DNA of 64,000 nucleotides from Pholis gunnellus (taxonomy: Eukaryota > Chordata > Actinopteri > Perciformes > Pholidae): positions 13,947,616 through 14,011,615 of the forward strand of contig OU342807.1 in assembly GCA_910591455.2 (NCBI GenBank), read 5' to 3'. Shown piece after piece: positions 48,984-60,390 of the stretch (position 1 is the first letter of the stretch; each line of letters opens with the position of its first letter). The position numbers and the translations under genes are program-made. The notes below the pieces were generated by a model that ran no database searches, was not told the origin of the DNA, and worked only from the letters and a program-made list of their open reading frames with translations.

Positions 48984-50226
48984 GTCACTCAGAGTTGGGG
49001 GTGCTGCAGAATGCACCAGTTTTAAAACATTTTACAAGAGCGCTGTTGTTCGAAGAAACGGAGCATTCTATTTATATATTAATCAAATGAACAGATGAGT
49101 TAAGAAAGAAACGATTAGAAAAAATATAATGTATATATGTATGTATAATACAAAATGTAGCACCTATTGTGCAAGAGCTTGTCGACAGTGAGGATGACAA
49201 TTTACGAGATGATATGAGACGTGCTATAGACTGAAACAATATGCCTGTCAAAAACATAGGTGCTAAACATTTTATTAAATAGTATGAGAAAAGACTTAAT
49301 AGTTTAGATTATCAAGATTCATAGGTGGTTCAGATTTTCATCCTTATTGCACAAATTTATTAAGCTTCGTAAAAATGCGCAAAAGTTGCATCTTGACTCA
49401 AAACACAGCGACAGCAATTAACAACGCATTCACATTTCTCATTTTACAGTCACACTGCCATGAATCAGTTTTTTTGTCTAAGTATTTCACCAAGACCTAT
49501 GTTATTTTTTGTCAAAATTGTAGTATGTACTTAAAATAAAAAGTATGTGATGTGGAACGCAGCTAATGTCCGAGACCGAGACAGACTCGGACTTCTCTTC
49601 CAGGTCCGAGGTCTAAGCAAGCTCTGGTTTTTAATTATTTTAAAACACCCATTAGATGGCAACATACAGCATTGAGCCATCTTTACCCTTGATTCAGAGG
49701 GATGTAATTATACCTGTTTTAGCCCTGTGGGCCTTTGCATTCCCCATTTATCTTTTCTATAGCATGGAGCTCTTGCTACTGCTTTCTATTTCCTATTATC
49801 ACTACTTTTTAGTTTTTTTATATCGTGGCTATATGGGTATAAATACGTTTTTTTTAAGTAAAACTCAAACAGTCAACATGGAGACTGCCTGATAATATCT
49901 TTAGACATTGTATCATTAATGTTGTATTTCTATTACATTTACAGTCACCGTTCATTCAGTTGCATCGTTACCCATGGTATCTTGGTTATAATGGTGATAC
50001 CGCCTTTGAAATTTAGATTGCATATAAGAATATATATTCCTCTATTGCATCTCTATTTATTTTGAAATGGCAATAAAAATAGCTTCACTCACAATGGATT
50101 CATATTCCTTAGCTTCTTACCTATCAAGGGAGACCCAAAATATGCATATAACCCTAATGGTTGATGAGCTATTCCTGATTTATTTTGGGTATGATATTTT
50201 AAGCATTATTCCACAATGGATGTGGC

Positions 50227-50568
50227 TTAAAAGAGCAGTGTGTAAGGTTTAGTGGCATCTAGTGGTGAATTTACAAATTGCAACCAACTACAGTAAATGT
50301 CACATAATTTAAAGATGCGAAAGGCCCTACTTAGAGCCAGTGTTTGGTTTGTCTGTTCTGGGCTACCGTAGAACCCTAGCGGTGCAACATGGTGAACTCC
50401 GTGAAGAGGACCAGCTCCCTACGTAGATATAGATGGCTCTTTCTAAGTTAACGCAAACACAACAATTCTTAGTTTCAGGTGATTATACACCAATGAAAAC
50501 ATAGTTATGAATAATATATTAAATTTCTGCCAATTAATCCCCCTTAATCCTACACACTGCTCCTTTAA
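50227..50568. mobile_element. TTAA-flanked MITE between slc47a1 and slc5a7-like
   Basis: Termini are aagagcagtgtgtaagg and its inverted partner cctacacactgctcct, each flanked outside by TTAA (50227-50230 and 50565-50568). A TTAA target duplication is characteristic of piggyBac- and Kolobok-type transposition. It begins with tttagtggcatctagtggtg, a widespread percomorph repeat. No ORF of note. Confidence 0.8.
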
Positions 50569-51791
50569 TGCAACTTTGCAAGAATTTGCAAAGTTGCATG
50601 CTATGTTTGAATAGCAATATCAGTAAGGTGCTGTATTCTGTATCATAGTGGAGCATGTCAAGTTAAGAAGCTCAGGTAGAGTTACTCTGCGTATCATGGT
50701 CAGTTGTAGTATACACTAAATACATGTAGGATTGATGTAAATGTTCCTGAATCAGTATATGGTATATTTTGCACATGAATTGCATTTAATGCTATCTGAA
50801 TGTAATCATCTCAGCAATACATCCACCACTGCTTCTTTGTATGCCGTTGCAAAAAAAAATGTTTTTGGTGCCAAATATAGAAATCCAAGTGAAGTTCATC
50901 AATGCCAATGAATTTATGTAAGCAATATATTGAGTGTTTTTAATTATGAGTAGTATTATCGTCATTGTCATATCGCAATAAATAAAGGGAAAGACTTGAT
51001 ACAACTTAGTTGTATGTATGTGTGTATTAAGTAGTGCATACACTCTACCTCAACACCTCAACACATGTAACATTAACCTAGCTAGCATGTTCAGATGACA
51101 TAGTAAGTTGAGTCGAAGTGATGTAACATTAGCTATTTTATCTGCCTCACTTGATGTCCTATGTCATATCTCCTGATGAATAGATTTACTGAGTTAAATT
51201 GATAAGTTCCTCCTCAAGTCTCGAGGTCATTAGACTGAGGTGAAGACTGCCATTTAGCTAGCGTTAACGCTAGCCAGTTGTGGATAGTGGCTAACGTTAA
51301 TATTTCAGTATTTCCAGAAGTTTTCTAACTTATTCTCATTGTCATGAATCTAATGGCAGGCTTTCAGTGTTTGCTAATGTTAGTAGCTAAGACAAATAGA
51401 CTTGGACCAAAGCTGGTTCCAAAATGTCGCAATTGCAGTGAAATGAGGCAACATTCATTTCATGAATGAGCAGAAACCTTATGTTAGGTTTGTTCTGAAG
51501 AATGTAGCTAGCTAAAAGTGGTAGGTCAAACATTAACTAGCTAAACATTTGGCTTTCATTCTGTGAATAAGGTGACGCCATATTAGTCTAAAATATAACT
51601 GCTTATACACTGTTTGAATATGGCTAACATTAAAATAGTGTTTGGGTCTCAGGGGGTTTATAAAGTAATGTTACACTCAGTTTCTTGTATTAGACGCTGT
51701 CACGACTTTTGATTCCAGTCAATGACGTAACTTAGTGCTTATATTTTGCTTTAGTGTTGACCCATGGTGGTGGTTTGACTTGTGGTGCTTT

Positions 51792-51970
51792 AGTATGAAG
51801 GCAAATCACTGTCAAAATCCGAGAGTGCAAATGAGATCCAGGGGTGCGCGCAAATCAAACAGCCGCGCGCGTGTTTTACTTTGACGAGCGCTTTTACATC
51901 ACTCCGCGAGCAAAATTCCCTCTCGCTCGCAAAACTTTAACCTGCTCGCGCCTGGATCTGCCTTCATAAA
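51792..51970. mobile_element. CpG-rich palindromic element
   Basis: Outer arms atgaaggca and tgccttcat flank inner arms agatccagggg and cctggatct, with a core rich in cgcgcg and cgctcgc motifs. The surroundings are AT-rich, so this ~175-bp block stands out. The nested inverted ends suggest a MITE rather than a CpG-island promoter. Confidence 0.6.
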
Positions 51971-52084
51971 GATGTCTTTACAAACATACAGTCATAACTA
52001 TGTGTGATGATTAAATAAGTAGCACGAGCAAGCTATGTTATCCAGTAATAGCCCTCCCCTCTGACAAGTTCAGAGAGGACGTTT

Positions 52085-52205
52085 TTGTTATTCATTACAT
52101 TCATCTGCCTGTCAGTGTGCTCTAGACAGAGACAGAAATATCAGCCTGCTGGTCGGGATTTTCACCATGACTAAATTGTTCTTTTGGGCTTAGAAACAAA
52201 GCTGC
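52085..52205 (+). pseudogene. Relic of slc5a7-like first coding exon
   Basis: The stretch around 52134-52172 (gacagaaatatcagcctgct and onward through ttcaccatgact) matches the 3' end of exon 1 of the intact gene (54690-54732, encoding DRNIGLLVGVFTMT). The following bases match the start of its intron. Upstream, ctgcctgtcagtgtgctct matches the intact 5' flank just before the start codon, so most of the coding part of exon 1, including the ATG, has been deleted. The donor is destroyed (act/ggtaagttgttct became actaaattgttct). No further exons are seen, so this is a non-functional fragment about 2.5 kb upstream of its intact counterpart. Confidence 0.8.
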
Positions 52206-52311
52206 TCCTCATGCTAACGGGTTAGGTATCTTCTTAAGAAACGTTGTTTTCTAAAGATAGAAACACAAGTTAACTCCTCAATGAACTTATTAACTACACA
52301 GGAAATTCCTC

Positions 52312-52515
52312 AGTGTCAAATATGCAGTGTCAAAGTATATGGAATCTTTCACGAGTTATTACAACAACGGCAAGAGTAATTACTACCAATTTATTGGCCA
52401 GTGTTGGTGAATATAATCAGAGTTAAACTTTTCAGTGTAAAATATACAGTGTCAAAGTACATTGACTATTTCAGAGTTATTACAACAACAGCAAGAGTAA
52501 AACGCACCCCAGTGT
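52312..52515 (+). repeat. Two-copy tandem duplication (~120-bp unit)
   Basis: The phrase cagtgtcaaagtatatgga with cgagttattacaacaacggc and aagagtaa (52325-52380) recurs at 52448-52500 as cagtgtcaaagtacattga, agagttattacaacaacagc, aagagtaa. It lies just downstream of the slc5a7-like exon 1 relic. The following DNA to about 52840 is rich in agtgtt/aacact motifs and may belong to the same repeat. Confidence 0.7.
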
Positions 52516-53029
52516 TGATGTCATTGTTCACTGCTACAAGATGTAGTGTACTCTGGAAAGAACTCTTTACTCTGTAAAGAACTCTGTACTCTGGTAAGCT
52601 CCTCCCACCTCCTCCTCCTTTCAAACGGATCATGAGTTTCATCCCGCCATTTTGCACTTCTCGACAGACTGTGGTAAGTTTCTCGAAATCACTTATGAAA
52701 CCAAATTCTCTAAAAGTGTAACACTATGTCCAGTGTAACTTTAACACTCTGTAGGGCCTACTGTATATGTTCACTGAATTAGTGTTCAAATTGACTCTTT
52801 AAGTGTTACATTGACACTGTTGATTTTACTGTGAACTAGTTACATCATGCCAACATGCATAAATGTGTGGTCTTTGCTCATGTAGCAGCTGATTGGACAT
52901 GATAATAGCATTGTGTATTTTTATTGGAGATAACATTCAACAGTCTTCATTATGTAAGGAGAAGTCTAGCCACGATTGTTATTCAATCATTCTGTCGATA
53001 TATTGTTGTATTTCCATGGGATAATGTAT

Positions 53030-53420
53030 GCAGGGGCAGATTGGTGGTCCTGGTTCTCCTTTGCCTCCCTTCTCTACAGTGGGCGCAGCAATACAGCCTG
53101 GGCCTAAAGCAGTGTGGAGTCAGTGTTTGCCCCCAGCAGGGACCGGAGGGGCAGCAAGCAGACGCTGTGCTACTGGCTGGAGGAGGATACGTCGTCCCGC
53201 CGGGAACTTCTGACTGCAGATCTAAGGCGGTAGAAAAGATGGATCTGGGTCTGTCTGCGGTGAGCTGGTCGCTGCTGGAGGCCCCGCTGGAGCTTGAGCT
53301 GAAGGACTTTTTAGTGAACCTGCATGATTTAACGCTTGGAATCCAATCCGGTGGCACCGATGGCAAACATTAAGAATAACTATATAGAAATAGACAATCT
53401 TCTCATAAATCTTAATCTTT
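53030..53420 (+). repeat. Unassigned dispersed repeat with residual ORF, copy A
   Basis: A GC-richer island in AT-rich DNA has an open frame from about 52924 to 53373. Its end encodes WSLLEAPLE then DFLVNLHDL. The last ~180 bp of the island, and the bases after the stop (cattaagaataactatata, then aaatagacaatcttct), recur in inverted orientation at 6905-7095. Sharing both a protein tail and the sequence after it points to a dispersed element or a repeatedly copied gene end. I do not recognise the protein. Confidence 0.55.
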
Positions 53421-53587
53421 TCATAAACAGTTACAAGTTTATCACAGTGATTTCAATCTAATACTACTGACTCTCTCAGTGGTTTCAGTGAGCCATGTTG
53501 TGCAAGGCTTTGCCCATTTTTTTATTCTATATCCACTTCCACAAACACCAACCACAGTACATCCCTAATGCAATGATTGATAAGATA

Positions 53588-53917
53588 ATAAAGATAGAGG
53601 TTTTTATTGTCATTGTAGTGATACAACGAAATTTCGTTTGGTAGCCCTCAGCCAGCCAGCAGCAGCGAACAACAACAACGATAAACAATATACAAGATGA
53701 AAATACACAAAAGGAATAATGTTTTTTTACTAAAGATAAAAATACACAAAAGGAATAAAAAAAACGTTACTAAAGATAAAAATAAAATAATGTTTGTGCA
53801 AATAGTGTAGTGTAAACATTTGTTTTGACAGTGCAAACAGAGTATAAAGTGTATCAGTAAAGTCAGTAGAATTTTCAGCAGCTTGGTGGTATGACTGAGT
53901 TGCAGCTACCGTGGTGT

Positions 53918-53948
<31 letters not shown>

Positions 53949-54119
53949 GGGGGGGGTGATGGAGGCTACAGCTCTGGGGAAGAAGCTGTTCCTCAGTCTG
54001 TTTGTACGTGTTTGTATAGTTCTGTACCTTCTCCCCGACGGCAGGGGGACAAACTCTGTGACCTGGTTGGGTTGGGTCCTTGCTGATGTTGCTAGCCTTC
54101 TTGTGTAGACAGCTAGCAT
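53588..54119 (-). mobile_element. 3' fragment of a non-LTR (LINE) retrotransposon
   Basis: On the minus strand, 54110 down to about 53965 encodes LPSGRRYRTIQTRTNRLRNS followed by FFPRAVASI, the arrangement seen at the C-terminus of many fish LINE ORF2 proteins. Downstream on the minus strand lies an untranslated tail ending in cgaaatttcgttgtatca and a run resembling CAATGACAATAAA near 53590-53640, typical of the 3' end of such elements. A (GT)n tract and a run of 25 G have expanded at 53911-53956, just past the coding remnant. Only the 3' ~0.5 kb is present. The clade (CR1/L2/Rex-like or Tx1-like) is not resolved. Confidence 0.6.
53911..53956. repeat. (GT)n followed by G25
   Basis: About ten GT units run into an unbroken run of 25 G inside the LINE fragment. 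It could form a G-quadruplex and is prone to slippage. Confidence 0.95.
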
Positions 54120-54548
54120 ACATGTGGTTTTGGCACTTCACCCACTGCTCTCGTTCACTGCCCCTGATTCACGTGTTGTGTAATTCAGCATTGAGGACAA
54201 GTTTAGAGGTTAAGGGTGGTGTAAAGCAAATTGTAGAGTCAATAGAAGCGGTTGTTCTTACTGGTAGAAAATAAACAATAAACTACCTGAACTGACCTAA
54301 AAAAACTAATGTGAAACTGCCAATAGCGAGGTGGGTTGCCTGGACTTTAATCAAGGGGGTGTTTCCAAAAGCCGGAACTTCTAAGTATTGTGTGTTTGAA
54401 TCATGGTTGGTCATAATCCAACTTAAATATTACTCTAGTTAATTTTCAACCCTTTCCTGTGACAAGTATCTTTATTTTGGCCAGAATCTGTATTTGTTAT
54501 CTATAAGGTCCAACTGCCTGTCAAGGTGCTCTGAAGTTATTGAGCACC

Positions 54549-57500
54549 ATGGCTTTGAACATCCCTGGTGTAATTGCGGTGGTGCTGTTCTATATCCTTA
54601 TTCTAGGGACAGGGTTGTGGGCTGCCCGTAAGTCCAGGAAGGTTCAGAGGAAAAGCCATGGAAACAGGACAGAAGTGGCGCTCCTTGGAGACAGAAATAT
54701 CGGCTTGCTGGTCGGGGTTTTCACCATGACTGGTAAGTTGTTCTGTGGTGCTTAGAAACTCATGTTAGCCAGAGTATCAGCTCTTTTTATTAGTTATCTG
54801 TTTTGTTTTTTGCTAGCAAGACATGGGTGGTGTTGTGCAAAGAAAGAAAATATGTAGGCTTCTGTCTGCTCACACTTGTAATACTCACCGTGCACATTCT
54901 GCTCAAAAGTACAATATATTCTAATTGAAGTGTCTGTGTCATTCTTCTGTAGCTACATGGGTCGGAGGTGGTTTTATCCTGGGTGTGGCAGAGGCGGTGT
55001 ACTCTCCTAAAATGGGCTTAGTATGGGCTCTTATGCCTATACATTACATGATGTCCTTCATAATGGGTATGACAAGCCGTATACTATAGGAAGAAGGCTA
55101 TGCTGATCTTGATAATGTCAGACATAAACATATTATTTCCGTGTGGCTTATTTGATCTGTTTTATGAATATTTTATTAAACCGCTACGGTAAATGTACAA
55201 CACTTTAAAGAGTGCGGAGCTTGATGTACTGGATACCAGCAGCTTGCATTGCACAGTGCCTGCAACATCAACAAAGTAAAGTTTTTAATAGATTATTCAG
55301 AGAGTGAATACAATGTAATGCTTAATATCTCATCCACTGCACAAGGTGGTCTTTTCTTTGCCAAGCCAATGAGGGATAAGAAGTATATCACCATGATGGA
55401 CCCATTCCAGATAAAGTATGGCAATGTACTCAGTGGTGCTCTGGTGCTGCCTTCGCTACTGGTGGATGTGCTGTGGGTCTCATCCACTCTGCTTAGCTTA
55501 GGTAAACATACGTACATACCTAGTAAAACCACACGTTTTTCATTAGAGGACACAATTAAAGCATTTCTGTGTTTGTGTAACAGGAGCAACTATGACTGTG
55601 ATACTGGACTTGCCCTATGCCTATTGTGTTTGGATCTCATCAGCTGTTGCCATCATCTACACTTTGTTAGGAGGCCTTTATTCAGTGGCCTACACTGATG
55701 TTATCCAGCTCTGTCTAGTTTTCCTCAGTTTGGTGAGTAACTGCTTTGTACAGTAGGACACGTTCACTTCATATATGTATAGTATCTGCAGGTATGTGTA
55801 TTACCCCTTTCCTATTGGGAAACATGATGACGTATTTTTGTAGGTGGAGGCATAATAATTCTCTGAACACGATAGTTAACGCTGATGATGTTTTTTTATA
55901 ATGGCTAAAGAAAATACAAGTTTCTTTCAATATGCAGAGTCATTCACTCTCCAAGACCACGAGTGTTACTTGAGAAAGTTAACATTGACCAATTCGGCCA
56001 TATTAGTCGACCCCTACCCCGCTGGCACACCGCTTCGCCAGTGGGAGAGGGACCATAGACCCAGCGATGATGTTGGTCATCAACCCGCTGTTGGGCTTGT
56101 TTTCTGATAGGTAGGTAGGTAGGTAGGAAGCTAACTAGCCAGCCGTTAAATTAGTACAATTTAATAATTAATAATGCTTCATCCACATACTCGCAGCGTA
56201 GGAAAGCACATTGCTGTCACCAAATAAGTGACAACTTTGTCCGGATTGTGAGTTAGAGTCCCGAATGCATCTCCAAAGTCAAGGAAGACCGTATACATTC
56301 TGCAGGACTCATGGTTTAAGTCATCTATTCCATTTTTAAGGCAGAATACATACCCTCTGCTTGGTGGACAATATGTCAGTTTAAACTAGCCAAGTGAGGC
56401 CATTGAGCACTTCATGGATACCTATGGAGGAGGGATTTATCCCTCCATGTTGTCTTTTTTTGGGGATACGATGGATTAATGCTTGAAACTGGTGCTCTTA
56501 TTTTCCAAACAGACACATACACACAGCGAGCAATGCATCACTTAGTTCTTGTCTCTGCACATGTCTCAGTACAAAAGTCCAAATGAATTGAAAAAGGATA
56601 AATGTGATGTGCCGCTCGCAATATAACTGGATTTTTTTTAAATCAGAAAACTTCCAAACAGCAGACAGCTCCTGTTTTGGACACAAGATCTTCTGATGCA
56701 TCTCCGGCATCTCTTTCTTCATCCTCCATCTCTGTTCTAGCGACTGAGCCTCTCCCGGCTGTTAACGGACATGCTTTCAAAACAAGAGTTACATTTATAG
56801 GATAATTAGTTGTGGGCTAAAAACTGAACCTCTCAACGGAAAGGGAGAAAAACAGAAGATCCAGACATCCAAGACCATCTATGCCAAACAGCAATGGATT
56901 GAATGTCATGTCATATTTGTTTTTTAACTTCTAACTTTTATCAAGGTCTTCAGTCTGATGATCTCAATATCTATTTGCAGTGGTTGTGTGTCCCCTTCCT
57001 GCTGCTCAACCCCATATCTACAAACATTGCCCAGACTGCTTTTAACCACACGTTCCAAGAACCCTGGATCGGCACTCTGGAGCAGGACAAAGTCTGGAAG
57101 TGGATTGATGACTTCTTAATGATTGTAAGATTAATATTCATCAGTATCATACTGTCCTGCCTCTACTGCTGTCCCAAATATCATATTGGGGTCTTGGAAA
57201 CTTCAGTAAATCAAAAATTTTAATTATAGGAAAATGGTGCAATAATCAAATTACAGCGATAGCCCATAAAAAAAAGAGGAAAATCTCAGATGTAAGCCTA
57301 TAAACAAATTAATAAATAGATGTACTGTAGCCTATATCAACATATAAAATAAGAGACCTTAAATGAGGCTGTCTGTCACACACACCCTCTACATACAGCA
57401 CTACCCATCTGAGAATTACTCATAATAATGAATGTTGATGAATAATGAATTATGTTGCATTGCTATTCCTTATATCATGTGCTATTTGGGATTTTTGCAT

Positions 57501-60390
57501 ATATTTATAAATAAAAAAACACATGAATTTGAATACTGATTTGGACGTCAATTACCATGGATTGAAGCTTCAAAGCATGCAGGTCAGCTTTACCTGCTTC
57601 AATCCATAAGCTCAGAGCTCAGCTACATGTCCCTACATGTCAGTGGGACAGAAAAAACACCACCAATGGCTTGAAATGGACTCAAATCTGGGGTTGCTAA
57701 TCTTGAGAAACTAACAAGAGTACGCTAGAGATTAGAAATTAATCAACTGAAAAACCCAGCCTAGTGTTGCCAACTCTTTTCCACTGAAAGTCGTTAGCAG
57801 CACAAGCTCTAAAAGACACTAAATCTTGCAAGAAAGTTACCAAGTGTGCAACACTGACAGCCCAGCCCTTCAGGCATCCCTCCAAAGGCACACCCTTATT
57901 ATCATTATGAACGGAAATGTTTCAGAATGGACGCAAACAATAAACATGGTTATTTTGGGTACTCCCAGCTGTCTAGCTAGCTGCATGTGGAAAACTCCAG
58001 TGACCCACAATAAGTGAAAAAGAGCTTGTCCAGTCATTCCCTCGGCCCAAATGAAAGGACTGGAGGAGATTTTTACACAACTGCTACAGCCACACGTACT
58101 GGATTTATTTTCTCTTTTTTGTCAGAGCACTTGGTTTATTGATTGCTGTCGGAATGTAAAGAGAATTACAACAATTTTAACAGCGATCGTTTTGAAGAAC
58201 AATCATTTGAGCAGAAAAACTGCACAGCCTTGATTCTCCCTGAACTCAATCACTGGTTTACTATCAGTCTGAGGGAGTACCAGTACTTGTGTTTTAGTAT
58301 ATTTCATTATTTGGTTACCTTCCTCATCTTCTCTTGTCATCAACATGCATCTTCTTCCTCTCCCTGTGCTCTTCTTTTCCAGGGTCTTGGTAGCGTTTCA
58401 TTTCAGAGCTTCCACCAGAGGACGTTGTCTGCATCCTCATCACGAACAGCCCAGTTAACCTGCTATGCTGCTGCTCTTGCCATCGTCATACTGGGAATCC
58501 CCCCTGCCTTGGTCGGGGCTATTGGCGCCTCCACAGGTGGGAATTAGGTTAGAGATGACAGAGCTTTAATTCAGACACTTACATTGTGGCCTGGAGCTAT
58601 TTGTATTGTTTGGCCAAATTATTTGCAGAATACCTGTATGATACTCATTGCTTATCTTTTGTCAGACATTTTGCTCAGTAATTAACAGAGCTGCTTCTCT
58701 GAATAGCCTTTAGTAGCTAAAGAGGTGGATGACGGCGCATGTACTGTAGATACAGCAGGTGGTGAGAAGAGGTCACATATAGAGGTGGACTAGAGGTGTT
58801 TACGTCAATGAATCTTGGTGCTCAAACATAGTCAAAGTTAATTTACAATGTTCCCCCGATGTCAAATGTTTCATTGTTAAGATGTAGGCCACATTATCTG
58901 CCCAGAGAATTCACCAGTGTTTTTGTTGTTACTCCTGATTCCTCCTCAAAAAATGCCCACCAGATATGCACAGCTGTTTTTCTTTTTTCTTGTGCAGCAT
59001 AAATGAACTAGGCTACAGCTGCATGTTGTGGCGCAATCCTGGGTTGCAGAATGACAATAAATGATCCTTGAATTTCTCTCAGGAATTTTAATTAGGTGGC
59101 CAAAGACACAACTACAAATTAATGTTTATGTTGCTGGATGTGTAAGTATGCAACTATTGGCTAACGCATGTGCCATGAAAGTTTTTTTGGTCATAGTATG
59201 TCACTGTTGTGTATACCACCCCAATGAGCAAAAAAGAGATAATGGCAGCATTAAAAATACACAAATTACATTTTAAAACGGTACTATGTTGATGTTGAAT
59301 AAAAGCCTTTAATGTAATTCCTTGACCCTTTTAGGTTGTTACAGACCTACCCGCAAAACTCTTTCAATTATAGAATAGAGCCCAGATTTCTGTATGAGTG
59401 CTGTATGGACATTTTACAAGAATTATTATTATTATTTCTCTTGTCCAGACTGGAACCTGACGCTCTACGGATCTCCATCTCCATATGTACGTGGTGAGCC
59501 CAGTTTGATCCTGCCCTTGACCCTACAATACCTCACTCCGTCCTACATCTCAATCATTGGAATTGGAGCTGTGGCCGCTGCTGTCATGTCATCCACAGAC
59601 TCAGCCCTGTTGTCTGCAACTTCCGTTTTTTCTTCAAACATCTACAAGAACATCCTACGTAAAAAGGTAATGAGTACAAGATGTTGATGATGGCGGCTCA
59701 GTGGCACAATGTGTCTCTAGAGATGAGGGTTAGGATGCACAAAAATAGTACAAACAAATCAAATCAATCCATTTAGGAAAGCACAGGTATGTGAATGAAT
59801 AATGAAGCGTCTCCTTTTGTATGACTTCGTGTTCCTAGGCATCAGACAAAGAAATGCAATGGGTGATTCGGGTCACAGTGGTGGTGGTGGGTCTGGTTGG
59901 GACATCCATAACGTTCTACACCAACAGCCCCCTGGTCCTCTGGATTCTCGGAGCAGACGTCTCCTACACCCTTATATTCCCCCATCTGGTCACTGTGCTC
60001 TTCTTTAATGTGACAAATGGTTACGGTGCCGCGGTGGGTTACATCATAGGACTGATTGTAAGAATTTTGTTGGGGGAGAACGTCGTAGGTCTTCCTGTTG
60101 TTCTTCGTCTTCCCGGTTGCACATTGGAAGAGGGCGTCTACGTCCAAAAGTCCCCTGTCAGGACAGTCGCCATGCTCTGCACTTTGGTGACCATCTTAGT
60201 TTTTTCTTCGCTGGCTTTCTTCATGTTCAATCATGGCCTGTTACCTGAGAGGTGGGACATTTTCAAAGTAAAACGTAATGTTACTACTTCTCCTGTGGAT
60301 CCCATCAAACAGAATCTCAAAGAAGAAGCTGAAAGTGACGCTGAGTGTGACGAGAAAAGAGATGGAGTTGCTTTACAGCCAGTGATGTAA
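54549..60390 (+). CDS. slc5a7: High-affinity choline transporter 1-like (SLC5A7-like), 8 coding exons
   Basis: Exons: 54549-54732, 54953-55066, 55346-55501, 55584-55732, 56981-57124, 58383-58536, 59449-59666, 59839-60390. GT-AG throughout, phases consistent, 556 aa (human CHT1: 580). The start ATG at 54549 sits in gagcaccATGG. The protein is a Na+-coupled SLC5 symporter matching CHT1: IGLLVGVFTMTATWVGGGF, GGLFFAKPMRDK, TLLGGLYSVAYTDV, GAIGASTDWN, AVMSSTDSALLSA (serines expected to help bind Na+) and ASDKEMQWVIRVTV. Potential N-glycosylation sites are NHT (N223) and NLT (N303, equivalent to CHT1 N301). CHT1 supplies choline for acetylcholine synthesis in cholinergic terminals. Differences from CHT1 are substantial: the GGIPWQAYFQR segment reads GLGSVSFQSFHQR, and the C-tail is short and acidic without the CHT1 dileucine-like endocytosis region. 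It is therefore probably a diverged paralogue whose substrate is inferred, not shown. Confidence 0.9.
55901..56107 (+). mobile_element. Possible transposon-derived ORF fragment in slc5a7-like intron 4
   Basis: A 68-codon frame begins MAKENTSFFQYAESF and continues HECYLRKLTLTNSAILVDPY. Its style resembles the N-terminus of nuclease-type proteins encoded by some fish DNA transposons, but I cannot name the family. It is intronic, on the sense strand, and stops after 68 codons. Confidence 0.3.
57700..57965. repeat. Probable interspersed repeat in slc5a7-like intron 5
   Basis: Contains tgttgccaactcttttccac, gaaagtcgttagcagcac and aagacactaaatcttgcaag, which resemble a frequent fish repeat of the form gttgccaactc...aaagtcgctaaat. 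Boundaries are approximate. Confidence 0.45.

Larger units (their letters stand above)
47860..54548. other. slc47a1 3' flank and intergenic region before slc5a7-like
   Basis: An AATAAA at 48708-48713 is a candidate slc47a1 polyadenylation signal. The rest is repeat-rich: palindromic element 48803-48983, TTAA-flanked MITE 50227-50568, CpG-rich palindrome 51792-51970, slc5a7-like exon relic 52085-52205, tandem duplication 52312-52515, unassigned repeat 53030-53420 and LINE fragment 53588-54119. A perfect 18-bp palindrome (gctagcgttaacgctagc) is at 51257-51274. No further intact gene. Confidence 0.6.

Noticed and set aside
51257..51274. Perfect 18-bp palindrome gctagcgttaacgctagc as a binding site
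   Set aside because: The surrounding 500 bp are full of gctaac/gttagc words, a common low-complexity pattern in fish DNA, so chance within that pattern is the simpler explanation.
52924..53373. 149-codon frame as a possible new gene
   Set aside because: Its end and the noncoding bases after it recur near 7.0 kb in a truncated copy, which fits a repeat better than a single-copy gene. No promoter or splice support was seen.
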